Assembly (NCBI RefSeq): GCF_016756395.1
Contig: NZ_AP018365.1
Coordinates: forward strand, 124,001 to 188,000
DNA length: 64,000 nucleotides
Source of the DNA: Streptomyces sp. SN-593
GTDB lineage: Bacteria; Actinomycetota; Actinomycetes; Streptomycetales; Streptomycetaceae
Reading direction: 5' to 3'
The notes under the pieces are model-generated. The model searched no databases, was not told where the DNA came from, and saw only the letters and a list, made by a program, of their open reading frames with translations. Below are positions 18,419-27,834 of this stretch, piece after piece. A program made the position numbers and the translations under genes. Within the stretch, counting starts at the first letter, position 1. Every line of letters starts with the position of its first letter.

Positions 18419-18428
18419 CGATATATCG
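18419..18428. promoter_or_regulatory. CGATATATCG palindrome upstream of DUF1707 gene
   Basis: A 10-bp perfect palindrome in the only AT-rich spot of the intergenic region lies 40 bp upstream of the DUF1707 start. It could be a PadR-type operator (those often contain ATAT cores) or part of a promoter -10. The assignment is tentative. Confidence 0.35.
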
Positions 18429-18617
18429 CGTCTCGCGGGCCGTGCAAGGCAACAGCGCGACACGGCCCGGGCGTTGTCGGGGCCCGCCGGTCCCGGGCCC
18501 CGGGCCGGGTCGGGGTCGTGCCCTGCCGTGCCGTGCGCCCACGCGCTGCGGCCAGGTCCCGTCGCGCCCGGATAACCGATCGCGCGGGCCCGGGAGTCGA
18601 CCGTACCGTGCCGGCAC

Positions 18618-19472
18618 ATGAGCGCACGACTGCGGAGCATCGCCCGGGAGAACGAGCGGATCGTGGCCGAGGGCGGCTACACCGGGCCGGACGGCCGCCG
18701 GGTGGACCTGGCCGGCCCGGTGGCCCGGGCCGCCGACGGCACCGCCGTGTACGGCCCCGGGCCGGTCGCGGTGCCGGACACGGCCTCCCGCGGCCCGGGC
18801 ACGCGGTGCGCCGTCACCCCCGAGAGCAGCACCGAGGCGGTGCGCCGGCTGGTCGCCGAGGGCGAAGGCCCGGTCGCGGTGCTCGACTTCGCCTCCGCCC
18901 GCAACCCCGGCGGCGGGTACCTGCGCGGCGCCCAGGCGCAGGAGGAGGCGCTGTGCCGTGCCTCCGCGCTGTACCCCTGCCTGCTGCGCGCCCCGGAGTA
19001 CTACGCCCACCACCGCGAGGTCCGCGACCCGTTCTACAGCGACCGCGTCATCCACTCCCCCGGCGTGCCGGTCTTCCGCGCGGACTCCGGCGCCCTGCTG
19101 GCCCGGCCGTTCACCGCGGGTTTCCTCGCCTCCCCGGCGCCGAACGCGGGTGTGATCGCGCGTACGATGCCCGAGCGGGTACCGGAGGTCGGTCCGGCGC
19201 TGGCGGTGCGCGCCGAACGCGTACTGGAGGTGGCGGCCGCGCACGGCTACCGGCGGCTGGTGCTCGGCGCGTGGGGCTGCGGGGTGTTCCGCAACGATCC
19301 GGCCGTGGTCGCGGGCGCCTTCGCGGCGCTGCTCGGCCCGGGCGGGCGGTTCGCGCCCGTGGTGGACGAGGCGGTCTTCGCGGTGCTGGACCGGCGCGCG
19401 GACTCCCCGACCCGGGCGGCGTTCTCGGCGCTGTTCGCCCCCGGCGCCCCCGGCTCCCCGGCCACGCCGTGA
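18618..19472 (+). CDS. microbial-type poly(ADP-ribose) glycohydrolase (TIGR02452 family)
   Basis: The 284-residue protein is a bacterial PARG: the N-terminal helical cap (RLRSIARENERIVAEGGY) is followed by the macrodomain with VAVLDFASARNPGGGYLRGA and the catalytic QEE triplet (Q108, E109, E110) eight residues after GGG (98-100). The strand LGAWGCGVFRNDP and the C-terminal FAPVVDEAVFAVLD are also family features. The enzyme removes poly(ADP-ribose) in the cytoplasm. It stands upstream of the YbaK gene, 62 bp apart. A DNA ADP-ribosyltransferase toxin is encoded 12 kb away. Confidence 0.9.
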   Translation: MSARLRSIARENERIVAEGGYTGPDGRRVDLAGPVARAADGTAVYGPGPVAVPDTASRGPGTRCAVTPESSTEAVRRLVAEGEGPVAVLDFASARNPGGGYLRGAQAQEEALCRASALYPCLLRAPEYYAHHREVRDPFYSDRVIHSPGVPVFRADSGALLARPFTAGFLASPAPNAGVIARTMPERVPEVGPALAVRAERVLEVAAAHGYRRLVLGAWGCGVFRNDPAVVAGAFAALLGPGGRFAPVVDEAVFAVLDRRADSPTRAAFSALFAPGAPGSPATP

Positions 19473-19534
19473 GCCGGCGGCGGCGCCCGCGCGCGGGACC
19501 GGAACGACCAGGACGAGCACGAGTGAGCGGGGCC

Positions 19535-20089
19535 ATGAGCGAACAGCACACGCAGGAGCAGGGCGCACCCGGGCAGGACACGGCCGGCGGGAGCCACGGG
19601 ACGTACGACCGGCTGGTCGCGCTGCTGGACGAGCAGGGCGCGCGGTACCGGGTCCTGGACCACGAACCGGAGGGCGCCACCGAGGTGGTGAGCGCGCTGC
19701 GCGGCAACGCCCTGGCCCAGGCGGCGAAGTGCATCGTCGTGATGGTCAAGGTGGGCAAGAAGGTGACGCGTTACGTCCTGGCCGTGGTGCCGGGCGACCG
19801 CCGGGTGGACCTGGGCGCGGTGAAGGCGCTGCTGTCGGGGACGTACGTGTCCTTCGCGTCGCGGGACATCGCCGAGCGGCTGGCCGGCAGCGTGAGCGGC
19901 ACGGTACTGCCGTTCGCCTTCGACGAGAAGCTCGAACTGGTCGTCGATCCGGGCCTGCTGGACCACGACGAGATCTTCTTCAACGCCGCCCGGCTCGACC
20001 GGTCGCTGGCGCTGAGCACGAAGGACTACGTCCGGATCGCCGCGCCGCGCCAGGAGCCGATCGCGGCGGCGCCCGAGGCCACGGCCTGA
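19535..20089 (+). CDS. YbaK/EbsC family aminoacyl-tRNA deacylase
   Basis: The 184-residue protein contains a YbaK/ProX domain: RLVALLDEQGARYRVLDHEP at the start, AKCIVVMVKVGKKVTRYVLA with the conserved lysine, GDRRVDLGAVKALL and the glycine-rich SGTVLPFAF end. Family members hydrolyse mischarged tRNA such as Cys-tRNA(Pro) or Ala-tRNA(Pro). The first ~22 residues are Gln/Gly-rich and not part of the domain. ATG 19535 is chosen; an in-frame GTG 12 bases upstream is possible. Confidence 0.85.
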   Translation: MSEQHTQEQGAPGQDTAGGSHGTYDRLVALLDEQGARYRVLDHEPEGATEVVSALRGNALAQAAKCIVVMVKVGKKVTRYVLAVVPGDRRVDLGAVKALLSGTYVSFASRDIAERLAGSVSGTVLPFAFDEKLELVVDPGLLDHDEIFFNAARLDRSLALSTKDYVRIAAPRQEPIAAAPEATA

Positions 20090-20188
20090 ACCGCGGGCGG
20101 AGGGGCCGTCCGCGGGTGCGGTCGGGGCGCGACCCGGTCACGGGGGGCTGATGGTGCGCCGGAACCCGGCGACGCGGGCGCCGGGCCG

Positions 20189-21189
20189 TCAGCCGGGCTG
20201 GAGGCGTCGCAGGTAGCCGTCGAGCAGGTTGCGCAGGTGCCGGCCGTCCGGGGCGAGCGCGGTGACGAGCACCGCGGGGCCGGCCAGCGGGGTGAGGGCG
20301 GCGCGGCCGTGCCCGGCGGGCAGGTCGGCGAGTTCGGCCGAGCACTCGCCCAGGTCCGGTGCGACCAGCAGCAGTTGGCCGACAGCGCGGTGGCCGCCGA
20401 GCACGGCGGGACCGTCCCAGCCGGGTGCGGCGCCCGGCCCGAAGGCGAGTTCCTGGTCGAGCAGCGGCTGGCCCGCGAGTGTCACGGTCAGCCGTGCGGA
20501 CAGCCGCCCGCTCGGCTCGCCGTGGCGGCCGAGAATCTGCTCCTCGCGCAGCACCAGGCGTGCGTCCGGGGCGAGGTCGACCCGGGTGGAGGCCCGCAGG
20601 TCGCTGCCCCGGGCGGCGATCAACGGTTCGGGCAGCCATTGCAGTTCGGCGTCCGCCCCGACCGTGAGCCGTACGTCGTAGCGCGCCTGTTCGCCGCCTC
20701 GGCCGGGCAGCGACACCGTGGCCGCCGACGCGCCGACGGTCAGCCGCGCGCCGGGCGCCGCCTCGGCCTCGATCCGCAGCCGGTCGCCGCCGAGCGGAGC
20801 CGTCATCGCCCCGACCACGGTCACGCGGGCGCCCGGGCCGCCGGTCGGACCGGTCCTGCGCAGGGCCAGCGGTCCGTCCCCCGCCAGCAGGGGCAGCGCG
20901 GTGCCGCCGCGGCCGTCCGGCTCGGCCCGCATCCGGGCGACGGCCGTCACCGCGCGCGCGGCGGCGCCCGTGCCTGCCGCGCCGCCCGCCGGCGCGCCCG
21001 CGGGCGTTGTCGCGGCGCCGGCCGTAGTCGCAGTGCCGGCCGCGGCCGCGGTGCGGGCCGCGGTGCCGGACTCCCTCGCGGTCGCGGCCGCTGCCGTGTG
21101 CCCGGGCGCCCTCGTGGGCCCGGCCGCCCTCAGGGGCCCGGTCCCGGTCACCGGCCCGGCCGCCGCGATGTGCCCGGGCCCGGTCCGCG

Positions 21190-21193
<4 letters not shown>
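20189..21193 (-). CDS. ureD: urease accessory protein UreD
   Basis: UreD (UreH) works with UreF and UreG to load nickel and carbamylate the urease active site. The conserved body from about residue 85 includes [38 protein letters not shown] and the C-terminal [23 protein letters not shown] 21193 overlaps the ureG stop codon (GTGA), giving tight translational coupling, and is preferred to upstream frames. The first ~75 residues are an Ala/Gly/Thr low-complexity region not usual in UreD. It is the last gene of the operon. Confidence 0.88.
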
Positions 21194-21867
<674 letters not shown>

Positions 21868-22047
21868 GCTCCACCGCTCCTTCACTCGTGATCGTTCCAC
21901 CCCGGGTCGGGGTTCGCAGCGCCCGCGACGCCGGTCCGCACGCGGGCGGCCTCACCGCCGGCCGGCTCGACTGCCGCGTGCGCGCGGGCCCGTCGTCCCG
22001 CGCCCCGGCCGGGGCCGGACCCGCGCGCCCCGCCCGCGCACGGGCCC

Positions 22048-22755
22048 TCATGACGCGAACAACCGGGTGGGCCAGACGGCGTGCGCCTCCGCGCCGAGGT
22101 CGAGCAGCGGCGCGGACGCGGCGGGCAGGACGTCGAGCCCCTCGTCCAGGGCCCGGCGCGCCACGGCGTCGGCGGCGCACGCCACCGTGTCCACCTCGCC
22201 GGCGAGCCGTCCCAGGACCGCGACCGCGTGGAACGGGTCGAGGCCGAGCAACCGCACCGCGGCGAACGCCGGCGTGCTCACGCAGTCGTACGCGCCCGCG
22301 TACGCCGCGTCCCGTGGCGCCAGCCCCGCCGCGGCCGCCGCCACGCCGAGCACGACCGGCTGGTGGGCGCCGCGCGGACGGAGCACGGCCAGGTCGTCCA
22401 GCGCGGGCGCCGGCCACACGGCCCGCGCGGCGCGCAGGAGTTGGCGGCCCAGCCGCCGGGAGACCGCGCGCAGCGCCGCCGACGGTGTGCGCGCGTCGGC
22501 CGCCGCGTCGAGGCCGAGCGGATCGGCCCCGGCGGTCGCCGCCGCGGCCAGTGCGGCGGCGACCGGTCCTGTGGTGTGCAGCCGGCCCCGGCAGAACTCC
22601 GCGAGCGTGCTCGCGTCCGTCACCCTCCCCTCGGCCACGGCGGCCTCCACGCCGCCCGAGTGGGCGTGGCCGCCGGCCGGGAAACGGCCGTCGGCGAGCA
22701 GCAGCAACGCGGCACGCGTGCCGGGTCCGTCGGTGCCACGGTCCGTCGCCATCAT
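22048..22755 (-). CDS. ureF: urease accessory protein UreF
   Basis: The 235-residue all-helical protein is the UreF scaffold of the UreDFG nickel-loading complex. Family signatures are LLLLADGRFPAGGHAHSGGV near the start and PVVLGVAAAAAGL with AFAAVRLLGLDPFHAV later. ATG 22755 lies 3 bp after the ureC stop codon, indicating coupled translation; a second ATG follows directly. The 180-bp gap to ureG downstream is the only sizeable gap in the operon and holds no recognisable feature. Confidence 0.9.
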   Translation of the reverse strand: MMATDRGTDGPGTRAALLLLADGRFPAGGHAHSGGVEAAVAEGRVTDASTLAEFCRGRLHTTGPVAAALAAAATAGADPLGLDAAADARTPSAALRAVSRRLGRQLLRAARAVWPAPALDDLAVLRPRGAHQPVVLGVAAAAAGLAPRDAAYAGAYDCVSTPAFAAVRLLGLDPFHAVAVLGRLAGEVDTVACAADAVARRALDEGLDVLPAASAPLLDLGAEAHAVWPTRLFAS

Positions 22756-22758
22756 GCC

Positions 22759-24498
22759 TCAGAAGAGGAAGTACCGCTGGGCCATGGGCAGTTCGGTGGC
22801 CGGCGCGGGCTCCACCGGCTCTCCGTCGATGCGCACCGTGAACGTGTCGGCGTCGACCTCGACCCGCGGCAGCGCGTCGTTCTCCCGCATGTCCGCCTTG
22901 GTGACCGCGCGCGTGCCGCGGGTGGCGGTGAACGGCTTGGCCAGGCCCAGCCGTTCGGGCAGCCCGTCGTCGATCGCCCCCTGGGTGACGAAGTTGAGCG
23001 AGTTCGCGGCCGGCGCGGCACCGACCGCGCCGAACATCGGCCGGGGCAGGACCGGTTGGGGTGTCGGGATGGACGCGTTGGCGTCGCCCATCTGCGCGTA
23101 CGCGATCTGTCCGCCCTTGATGACCAGGTGGGGCTTGACCCCGAAGAAGGCGGGCTGCCACAGCACCAGGTCGGCGAGCTTCCCGGGCTCCACGGAGCCG
23201 ATCTCGTCGTCCATGCCCTGGGCGACGGCCGGGTTGATCGTGTACTTGGCGACGTAGCGGCGCGCCCGGTGGTTGTCGGCGGGCCCGTCGCCGGGCAGCG
23301 CGCCGCGGCGGCGCTTCATCACGTGGGCGGTCTGCCAGGTGCGCATCGCGATCTCGCCGATGCGGCCCATCGCCTGGGAGTCGGAGCTGATGATGCTGAT
23401 GGCGCCGAGGTCGTGGAGCACGTCCTCGGCGGCGATGGTGGAGGGCCGGATGCGGGACTCGGCGAAGGCGAGGTCCTCCGGGACGGCCGGGTTGAGGTGG
23501 TGGCAGACCATCAGCATGTCGAGGTGCTCCTCGACGGTGTTGACGGTGTGCGGGCGGGTCGGGTTGGTGGAGGACGGCAGCACGTGCGGCTGCGAGACCA
23601 CCGTGATGATGTCGGGGGCGTGGCCGCCGCCCGCGCCCTCCGTGTGGTAGGCGTGCACCCCGCGTCCGGCGATCGCGGCGAGCGTGTCCTCGACGAAGCC
23701 GGCCTCGTTCAACGTGTCGGTGTGGATGGCGAGTTGGGCCCCACTGCGCTCGCACACCCGTAGGCACGCGTCGATCGCCGCCGGGGTGGCGCCCCAGTCC
23801 TCGTGGATCTTGAACCCGACCGCGCCGTCCCGCAGTTGCCGGTGCATGGCGGGCTCGTCCACGGTGTTGCCCTTGCCGAGCAGCCCGATGTTCACCGGAT
23901 ACGCCTCCAGCGCGGCGAACATCCGCGCCAGGTGCCAGCCGCCGGGGGTGATCGTGGTCGCCTTGGTGCCCTCGGCCGGGCCGGTCCCGCCGCCGACGAG
24001 GGTGGTGACGCCGGAGGCGAGCGCCTGGTGGACCAGGGTCGGCGAGATGAAGTGGACGTGGGCGTCGATGGTGCCGGCGGTGAGGATCGCGCCGTTGCCG
24101 GCGATGATCTCGGTGTCGGGGCCGATGACGAGGTCGGGGTGGACGCCGTCCATCGTCTCGGGGTTGCCGGCCTTGCCCAGCGCGGTGATCCGGCCGTCGC
24201 GGATGCCCACGTCGGCCTTGACCACACCCCAGTGGTCCAGCACGACGGCGCCGGTGATCACGGTGTCGGGGGCGCCCTCGGCGCGGGTGGCACGGCCCTG
24301 GCCCATGGACTCGCGGATGACCTTGCCGCCGCCGAACACCGCCTCGTCGCCGGCGGTGCCCGGGCGGCCCTCGGTGCCGGGCCCGCCGGAGAGGTCGCGC
24401 TCGACCTCGATGAGCAGGTCGGTGTCGGCCAGCCGGATACGGTCGCCGGTGGTGGGCCCGTAGAGGTCGGCGTATACGGCCCGGGACAGTTCAGGCAC
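22759..24498 (-). CDS. ureC: urease subunit alpha
   Basis: The 579-residue catalytic subunit hydrolyses urea to ammonia and carbamate at a dinickel centre. The nickel ligands are visible in AHVHFISP (H147, H149), the carbamylated lysine in [10 protein letters not shown] (K230), and the flap cysteine-histidine in MVCHHLNP (C332, H333). The GTG at 24498 overlaps the ureB stop by 8 bp; this start gives the usual N-terminus [16 protein letters not shown] and removes a low-complexity upstream extension. It forms the enzyme with UreA and UreB encoded upstream. Confidence 0.97.
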   Translation of the reverse strand: MPELSRAVYADLYGPTTGDRIRLADTDLLIEVERDLSGGPGTEGRPGTAGDEAVFGGGKVIRESMGQGRATRAEGAPDTVITGAVVLDHWGVVKADVGIRDGRITALGKAGNPETMDGVHPDLVIGPDTEIIAGNGAILTAGTIDAHVHFISPTLVHQALASGVTTLVGGGTGPAEGTKATTITPGGWHLARMFAALEAYPVNIGLLGKGNTVDEPAMHRQLRDGAVGFKIHEDWGATPAAIDACLRVCERSGAQLAIHTDTLNEAGFVEDTLAAIAGRGVHAYHTEGAGGGHAPDIITVVSQPHVLPSSTNPTRPHTVNTVEEHLDMLMVCHHLNPAVPEDLAFAESRIRPSTIAAEDVLHDLGAISIISSDSQAMGRIGEIAMRTWQTAHVMKRRRGALPGDGPADNHRARRYVAKYTINPAVAQGMDDEIGSVEPGKLADLVLWQPAFFGVKPHLVIKGGQIAYAQMGDANASIPTPQPVLPRPMFGAVGAAPAANSLNFVTQGAIDDGLPERLGLAKPFTATRGTRAVTKADMRENDALPRVEVDADTFTVRIDGEPVEPAPATELPMAQRYFLF

Positions 24499-24973
24499 CG
24501 TCGGCTCCGTTCGGCGAGGGGGCGGGACGCGACCCGGAGTGCGGGGCGGCGTCCGACCCGGTGGCGTGGTCGGCCGGGGCGTCCGGACGACCGGTGGCCG
24601 GGCCGGCCACGTCACTCGGCGCGCCCGCGGGGTCGGCCGGGGAGCCCGGACCGGTGGCGGCGGGGGCGTCCAGCGGTCCGGCGGTCTCGCCGCGCAGCCC
24701 CGCCACGACCCGCCGGCCGGCGATGGGCACGAGTTCGACCTCGGCCGGGATGCCGGGCTCGAAGCGGACGGCGGTGCCCGCGGCGATGTTGAGCCGCAGG
24801 CCGTGGGCGGCGGCGCGGTCGAACCGCAGACCCGGGTTGGCCTCGGCGAAGTGGTAGTGCGAGCCGACCTGCACCGGCCGGTCCGCGGCGTTGAGCACGG
24901 TGAGCCGGGTGACCGGGCGGCCGACGTTGATCGGCACGCCGCCGGCGGCGGGGAGGACCTCTCCGGGGATCAC
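24491..24973 (-). CDS. ureB: urease subunit beta
   Basis: Residues 1-105 form the typical beta subunit ([20 protein letters not shown], then [19 protein letters not shown] and GTAVRFEPG). The remaining ~55 residues are a Pro/Ala/Gly-rich tail not needed by the family fold. The gene ends inside the ureC start, and begins 13 bp after ureA, so the three structural genes are translated as a unit. Confidence 0.95.
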   Translation of the reverse strand: MIPGEVLPAAGGVPINVGRPVTRLTVLNAADRPVQVGSHYHFAEANPGLRFDRAAAHGLRLNIAAGTAVRFEPGIPAEVELVPIAGRRVVAGLRGETAGPLDAPAATGPGSPADPAGAPSDVAGPATGRPDAPADHATGSDAAPHSGSRPAPSPNGADGA

Positions 24974-24986
24974 GGACGCCGCCCCC

Positions 24987-25289
<303 letters not shown>

Positions 25290-25369
25290 AGCCGCACCTC
25301 ACAGTCATCGGGCTGGTGAGGTTACGTCGGGACGGTTTCGGGAGCGTTAACGCCTGTTACGGGCGCCGG

Positions 25370-25648
25370 TCACCCCGGCTGCGGCCCGCGGTGCTCGGCG
25401 GCGATGCCGAACCGCCGGCGTTCGCCCGTGGCGGACGCGGAGCCGCGCACCGTGGAGACCGTGCTGATCACCCGGTCCTCGGCCTGCTCGTCGAGCTCCC
25501 GCAGTCTTTGCAGGTCAGCGGCGGACACCAGGCCCACCAGCGGCTTGCCGTGCCGGGTCAGCACCACCTGCTCGCCGCCGTAGACCACGCGGTTGATCAG
25601 TTCGGCGAGCTGCGCACGCGCTTGTGTCACCGGGACGTCATGGGTCAT
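25370..25648 (-). CDS. Phd/YefM-type antitoxin-like protein without adjacent toxin
   Basis: The 92-residue protein has the Phd/YefM fold in its first ~50 residues (VPVTQARAQLAELINRVVYG, VVLTRHGKPLVGLVSAADLQ), used for DNA binding and dimerisation. The C-terminal part (RVISTVSTVRGSASATGERR) would be the toxin-binding region, but no Doc, RelE/YoeB or PIN toxin gene lies beside it; downstream is ureA. ATG 25648 or ATG 25657 may start it. A perfect palindrome at 25667-25683 fits autoregulation. Confidence 0.8.
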   Translation of the reverse strand: MTHDVPVTQARAQLAELINRVVYGGEQVVLTRHGKPLVGLVSAADLQRLRELDEQAEDRVISTVSTVRGSASATGERRRFGIAAEHRGPQPG

Positions 25649-25666
25649 GCTCCCCATCATAACGAG

Positions 25667-25683
25667 ATGTACGTCCTGTACAT
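25667..25683. promoter_or_regulatory. ATGTAC-N5-GTACAT palindrome between antitoxin and clpP
   Basis: A perfect inverted repeat (arms 25667-25672 and 25678-25683) lies 18 bp upstream of the antitoxin start and 22 bp upstream of the divergent clpP start. It is the probable Phd-like operator and could also affect clpP. Confidence 0.65.
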
Positions 25684-25705
25684 TTTGACCTGACGGAGGT
25701 GTGCG

Positions 25706-26401
25706 ATGACCGACCGCCCGACACCCACGGCCCGCTACGTGCTGCCGGAGTTCACCGAGCGCAGCAGCAACGGCGTCCGCACCATGGACCCCTACTCCAA
25801 GCTGCTCCAGGAGCGCATCGTCTTCCTGGGCACGCAGATCGACGACACCTCGGCCAACGACGTGATGGCCCAGCTCATCCACCTGGAGAGCGCGTCGCCC
25901 GACCAGGACATCAGCATCTACATCAACTCCCCCGGCGGCTCCTTCTCCGCGATGACCGCCATCTACGACACGATGCAGTTCGTGACCTGCGACGTGGCGA
26001 CGGTGTGCATCGGCCAGGCCGCGTCGGCGGCCGCCGTCCTGCTGGCGGCCGGCGCGCCGGGCAAGCGGATGATCACCCCGGGCGCGCGCGTCCTCATCCA
26101 CCAGCCCTCGATGGGCGACGTGGTGCAGGGCGACGTCTCGGACCTGGAGATCCAGGCCAACGAGATGCTGCGCACCCGCGACCAACTGGAGGCCCTGCTG
26201 GTCCGGCACACCGGGCAGACGGCGGAGCGGGTGGCATCGGACCTGGAGCGCGACACGATCTTCGACGCGGAGGCAGCGGTCGCGTACGGCGTGGCGGACC
26301 TGCTCACCACCAGCCGCAAGACGGGCGCGGACCTGGGCGGTCCGGGCAGGCGCGGCACCGGCCCGGGCGGGACGGGCGCGCGCGGCACCGGCCCGCGGTG
26401 A
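25706..26401 (+). CDS. clpP: ClpP-type proteolytic subunit (accessory paralogue)
   Basis: The 231-residue serine peptidase has the catalytic triad in [11 protein letters not shown] (S107), VLIHQPS (H132) and [18 protein letters not shown] (D183), and the [18 protein letters not shown] region. The residue after Ser is Ala rather than the Met of housekeeping ClpP1/P2, and the gene is not beside clpX or tig, so this resembles the ClpP3/4/5 paralogues of Streptomyces. The C-terminus adds ~28 Gly/Arg/Thr residues. GGAGGT precedes ATG 25706. Confidence 0.9.
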   Translation: MTDRPTPTARYVLPEFTERSSNGVRTMDPYSKLLQERIVFLGTQIDDTSANDVMAQLIHLESASPDQDISIYINSPGGSFSAMTAIYDTMQFVTCDVATVCIGQAASAAAVLLAAGAPGKRMITPGARVLIHQPSMGDVVQGDVSDLEIQANEMLRTRDQLEALLVRHTGQTAERVASDLERDTIFDAEAAVAYGVADLLTTSRKTGADLGGPGRRGTGPGGTGARGTGPR

Positions 26402-26407
26402 GCCGGC

Positions 26408-26782
26408 GTGGCCGCCGAACTCCCGCCGCTGCCCGCCCTGACCCGCTCCGAGGGCGAACTCGTCGACTGCTACCTGGAACTGGTCGACCTGATGGGCCGG
26501 ATCAACCCCTCCCGCACCACCGACACCTACACGGCGCTACGGGCCGCACAGGCGCTCGTCGGTCGGGCGGTGGCACTGCGGGACGCGCTCACGGTGATGC
26601 ACCTGCGCGGCGAGACGGACCTGCACCACACGACGCTCGGCCGCGCCCTGCGGGTGCTGGACGGGGAGCGGCGCGCCGCGCGGGTCACGGTCGCCCCCGC
26701 GCCGACCGAGGGCGCGGAGGGGCGGGACGGCCCCGGCGGCTCGGGCGGCTCGGGCGGCTCGGGCGGACCCGCCCACCCCTGA
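26408..26782 (+). CDS. small hypothetical protein downstream of clpP
   Basis: The 124-residue product starts with GTG 6 bp after the clpP stop codon and is surely cotranscribed. Residues 1-85 look like a helical domain (ALTRSEGELVDCYLELVDLM, TYTALRAAQALVGRAVALRD), and the end is a Gly-Gly-Ser tail (GPGGSGGSGGSGG). I do not recognise a family. The tight spacing suggests a partner or regulator of the ClpP paralogue, which is inference from context. Confidence 0.7.
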   Translation: MAAELPPLPALTRSEGELVDCYLELVDLMGRINPSRTTDTYTALRAAQALVGRAVALRDALTVMHLRGETDLHHTTLGRALRVLDGERRAARVTVAPAPTEGAEGRDGPGGSGGSGGSGGPAHP

Positions 26783-27001
26783 CCCGACCCGCCGACGCTC
26801 ACCATCCGTCACCGGTATGCGCGACACGGCCGACCTGGTGGGTCAGCCCATCGGCGTAGCGGAAGCCGCCGCCGCAAACGGGTGCGCGATTGCGCGTGTC
26901 GACTGGACATCCTCCGTCGCCGCCCCCGTCCGTGCAGTTCAGGCGGTACGGCGGCGCCCGGCCGGCGGACGGCGGACGCGAGGGTCCACCCGGACGGCGG
27001 A

Positions 27002-27021
27002 GATGTGACGAAGCTCACATC
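27002..27021 (+). promoter_or_regulatory. Crp-like site upstream of NlpC/P60 gene
   Basis: GATGTGA-N6-TCACATC is a perfect inverted repeat and contains TGTGA-N6-TCACA, the classical cAMP receptor protein site. It lies about 300 bp upstream of the coding start and ~130 bp before the riboswitch, a place consistent with promoter control. Streptomyces has a Crp protein with this kind of target. Confidence 0.7.
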
Positions 27022-27147
27022 GCGCGTTTCTGTCCCGGCGCCGCCGTGTCGTATGCGTAACGATCCGTGGTGACGACAAGCCCCCGCCGCCGTGGCGGGG
27101 CGGTCCGTGCGGATGCCCAGTCCTGCCGACGCGCGGATGCCAGGTCG

Positions 27148-27318
27148 ACACGAGTGCAGTGGCAGGAGCGGAGGACCCAGCACGACGGGTCGGTCCGCGC
27201 CCGCCGGACCCGGCGGGCGCCGGAGCACCCTTGGGGTGAAGCCGCTGCATGCGGCCGGGCGTCTTCGCCAGCCCGAACCCGACAGGTCACCCTTCGCAGG
27301 CTGATGACGAAGGGTTGC
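27148..27318 (+). promoter_or_regulatory. ydaO/yuaA-type c-di-AMP riboswitch
   Basis: The leader contains the hallmarks of the ydaO element in actinomycetes: GGAGGACCCA near 27170, TTGGGGTGAAGCCGC near 27231, and CCCGAACCCGACAGG followed by TCACCCTTCGCAGGC up to ~27302. A downstream GACGAAGGG can pair with CACCCTTCG. The class binds cyclic di-AMP and usually turns off expression of cell-wall hydrolases and osmolyte transporters. The boundaries are approximate. It ends a few bases before the start at 27321. Confidence 0.88.
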
Positions 27319-27320
27319 GC

Positions 27321-27818
27321 ATGTGTACGCCCAACCGCATCTGCTTCCGGCCGGCCGCTTCCCGGCTCTCGCGGCTCGGAGCCGCCTCCCTGCTCACCGC
27401 GGCGGCCGTCGCCGTCCCCAGCCTGCTGCCCGGCGCCGCGCAGCGGGCGGACGCCGCCACCCTGGCGGCCAAGGCGCTGAGCGTCGCCGCGTCGAAGAAG
27501 GGCTCGCCCTACCAGTGGGGCGCGAGCGGGCCGTCCCGCTTCGACTGCTCGGGCCTGACGCTGTACTCGTTCAAGCGGGCGGGCAAGCAACTGCCGCGCA
27601 CCGCCGCCGCGCAGTACAACGGCACCACGCACATCTCGGCCGGTTCACGCCGGGTCGGCGACCTGGTCTTCTTCCACAGCGGCTCGTCCGGCTCCTCCGT
27701 CTACCACGTGGGGATCTACGCGGGCGGCGGCAACATCTGGCACGCGCCCAAGACCGGCACCACCGTACGGCTGGAGCACATCTGGTCCAGCGCCGTCTGG
27801 TACGGGCGGGTGAACTGA
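27321..27818 (+). CDS. secreted NlpC/P60 peptidoglycan endopeptidase
   Basis: The 165-residue protein has a signal peptide (Arg-rich start, then AASLLTAAAVAVPSLLPGAA, cleavage near ADA at ~45) and one NlpC/P60 domain with catalytic C76 in SRFDCSGLTLYSF, H129 in VYHVGIYAGGG and H141 in IWHAPKTG. It would cleave stem peptides in the cell wall. ATG 27321 is chosen because the riboswitch occupies the upstream frame. Regulation by c-di-AMP and Crp is indicated by the leader. Confidence 0.93.
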   Translation: MCTPNRICFRPAASRLSRLGAASLLTAAAVAVPSLLPGAAQRADAATLAAKALSVAASKKGSPYQWGASGPSRFDCSGLTLYSFKRAGKQLPRTAAAQYNGTTHISAGSRRVGDLVFFHSGSSGSSVYHVGIYAGGGNIWHAPKTGTTVRLEHIWSSAVWYGRVN

Positions 27819-27834
27819 CCGGGTTGACGGGGCG

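Noticed and set aside
25370..25648. A complete Phd/Doc toxin-antitoxin operon with the Fic-like gene at 41499.
   Set aside because: The two genes are 16 kb apart, and the Fic-like gene already has its own overlapping ribbon-helix-helix antitoxin.
26809..27228. Minus-strand frames over the NlpC/P60 leader.
   Set aside because: They overlap the Crp-like site and the riboswitch and have no recognisable product.
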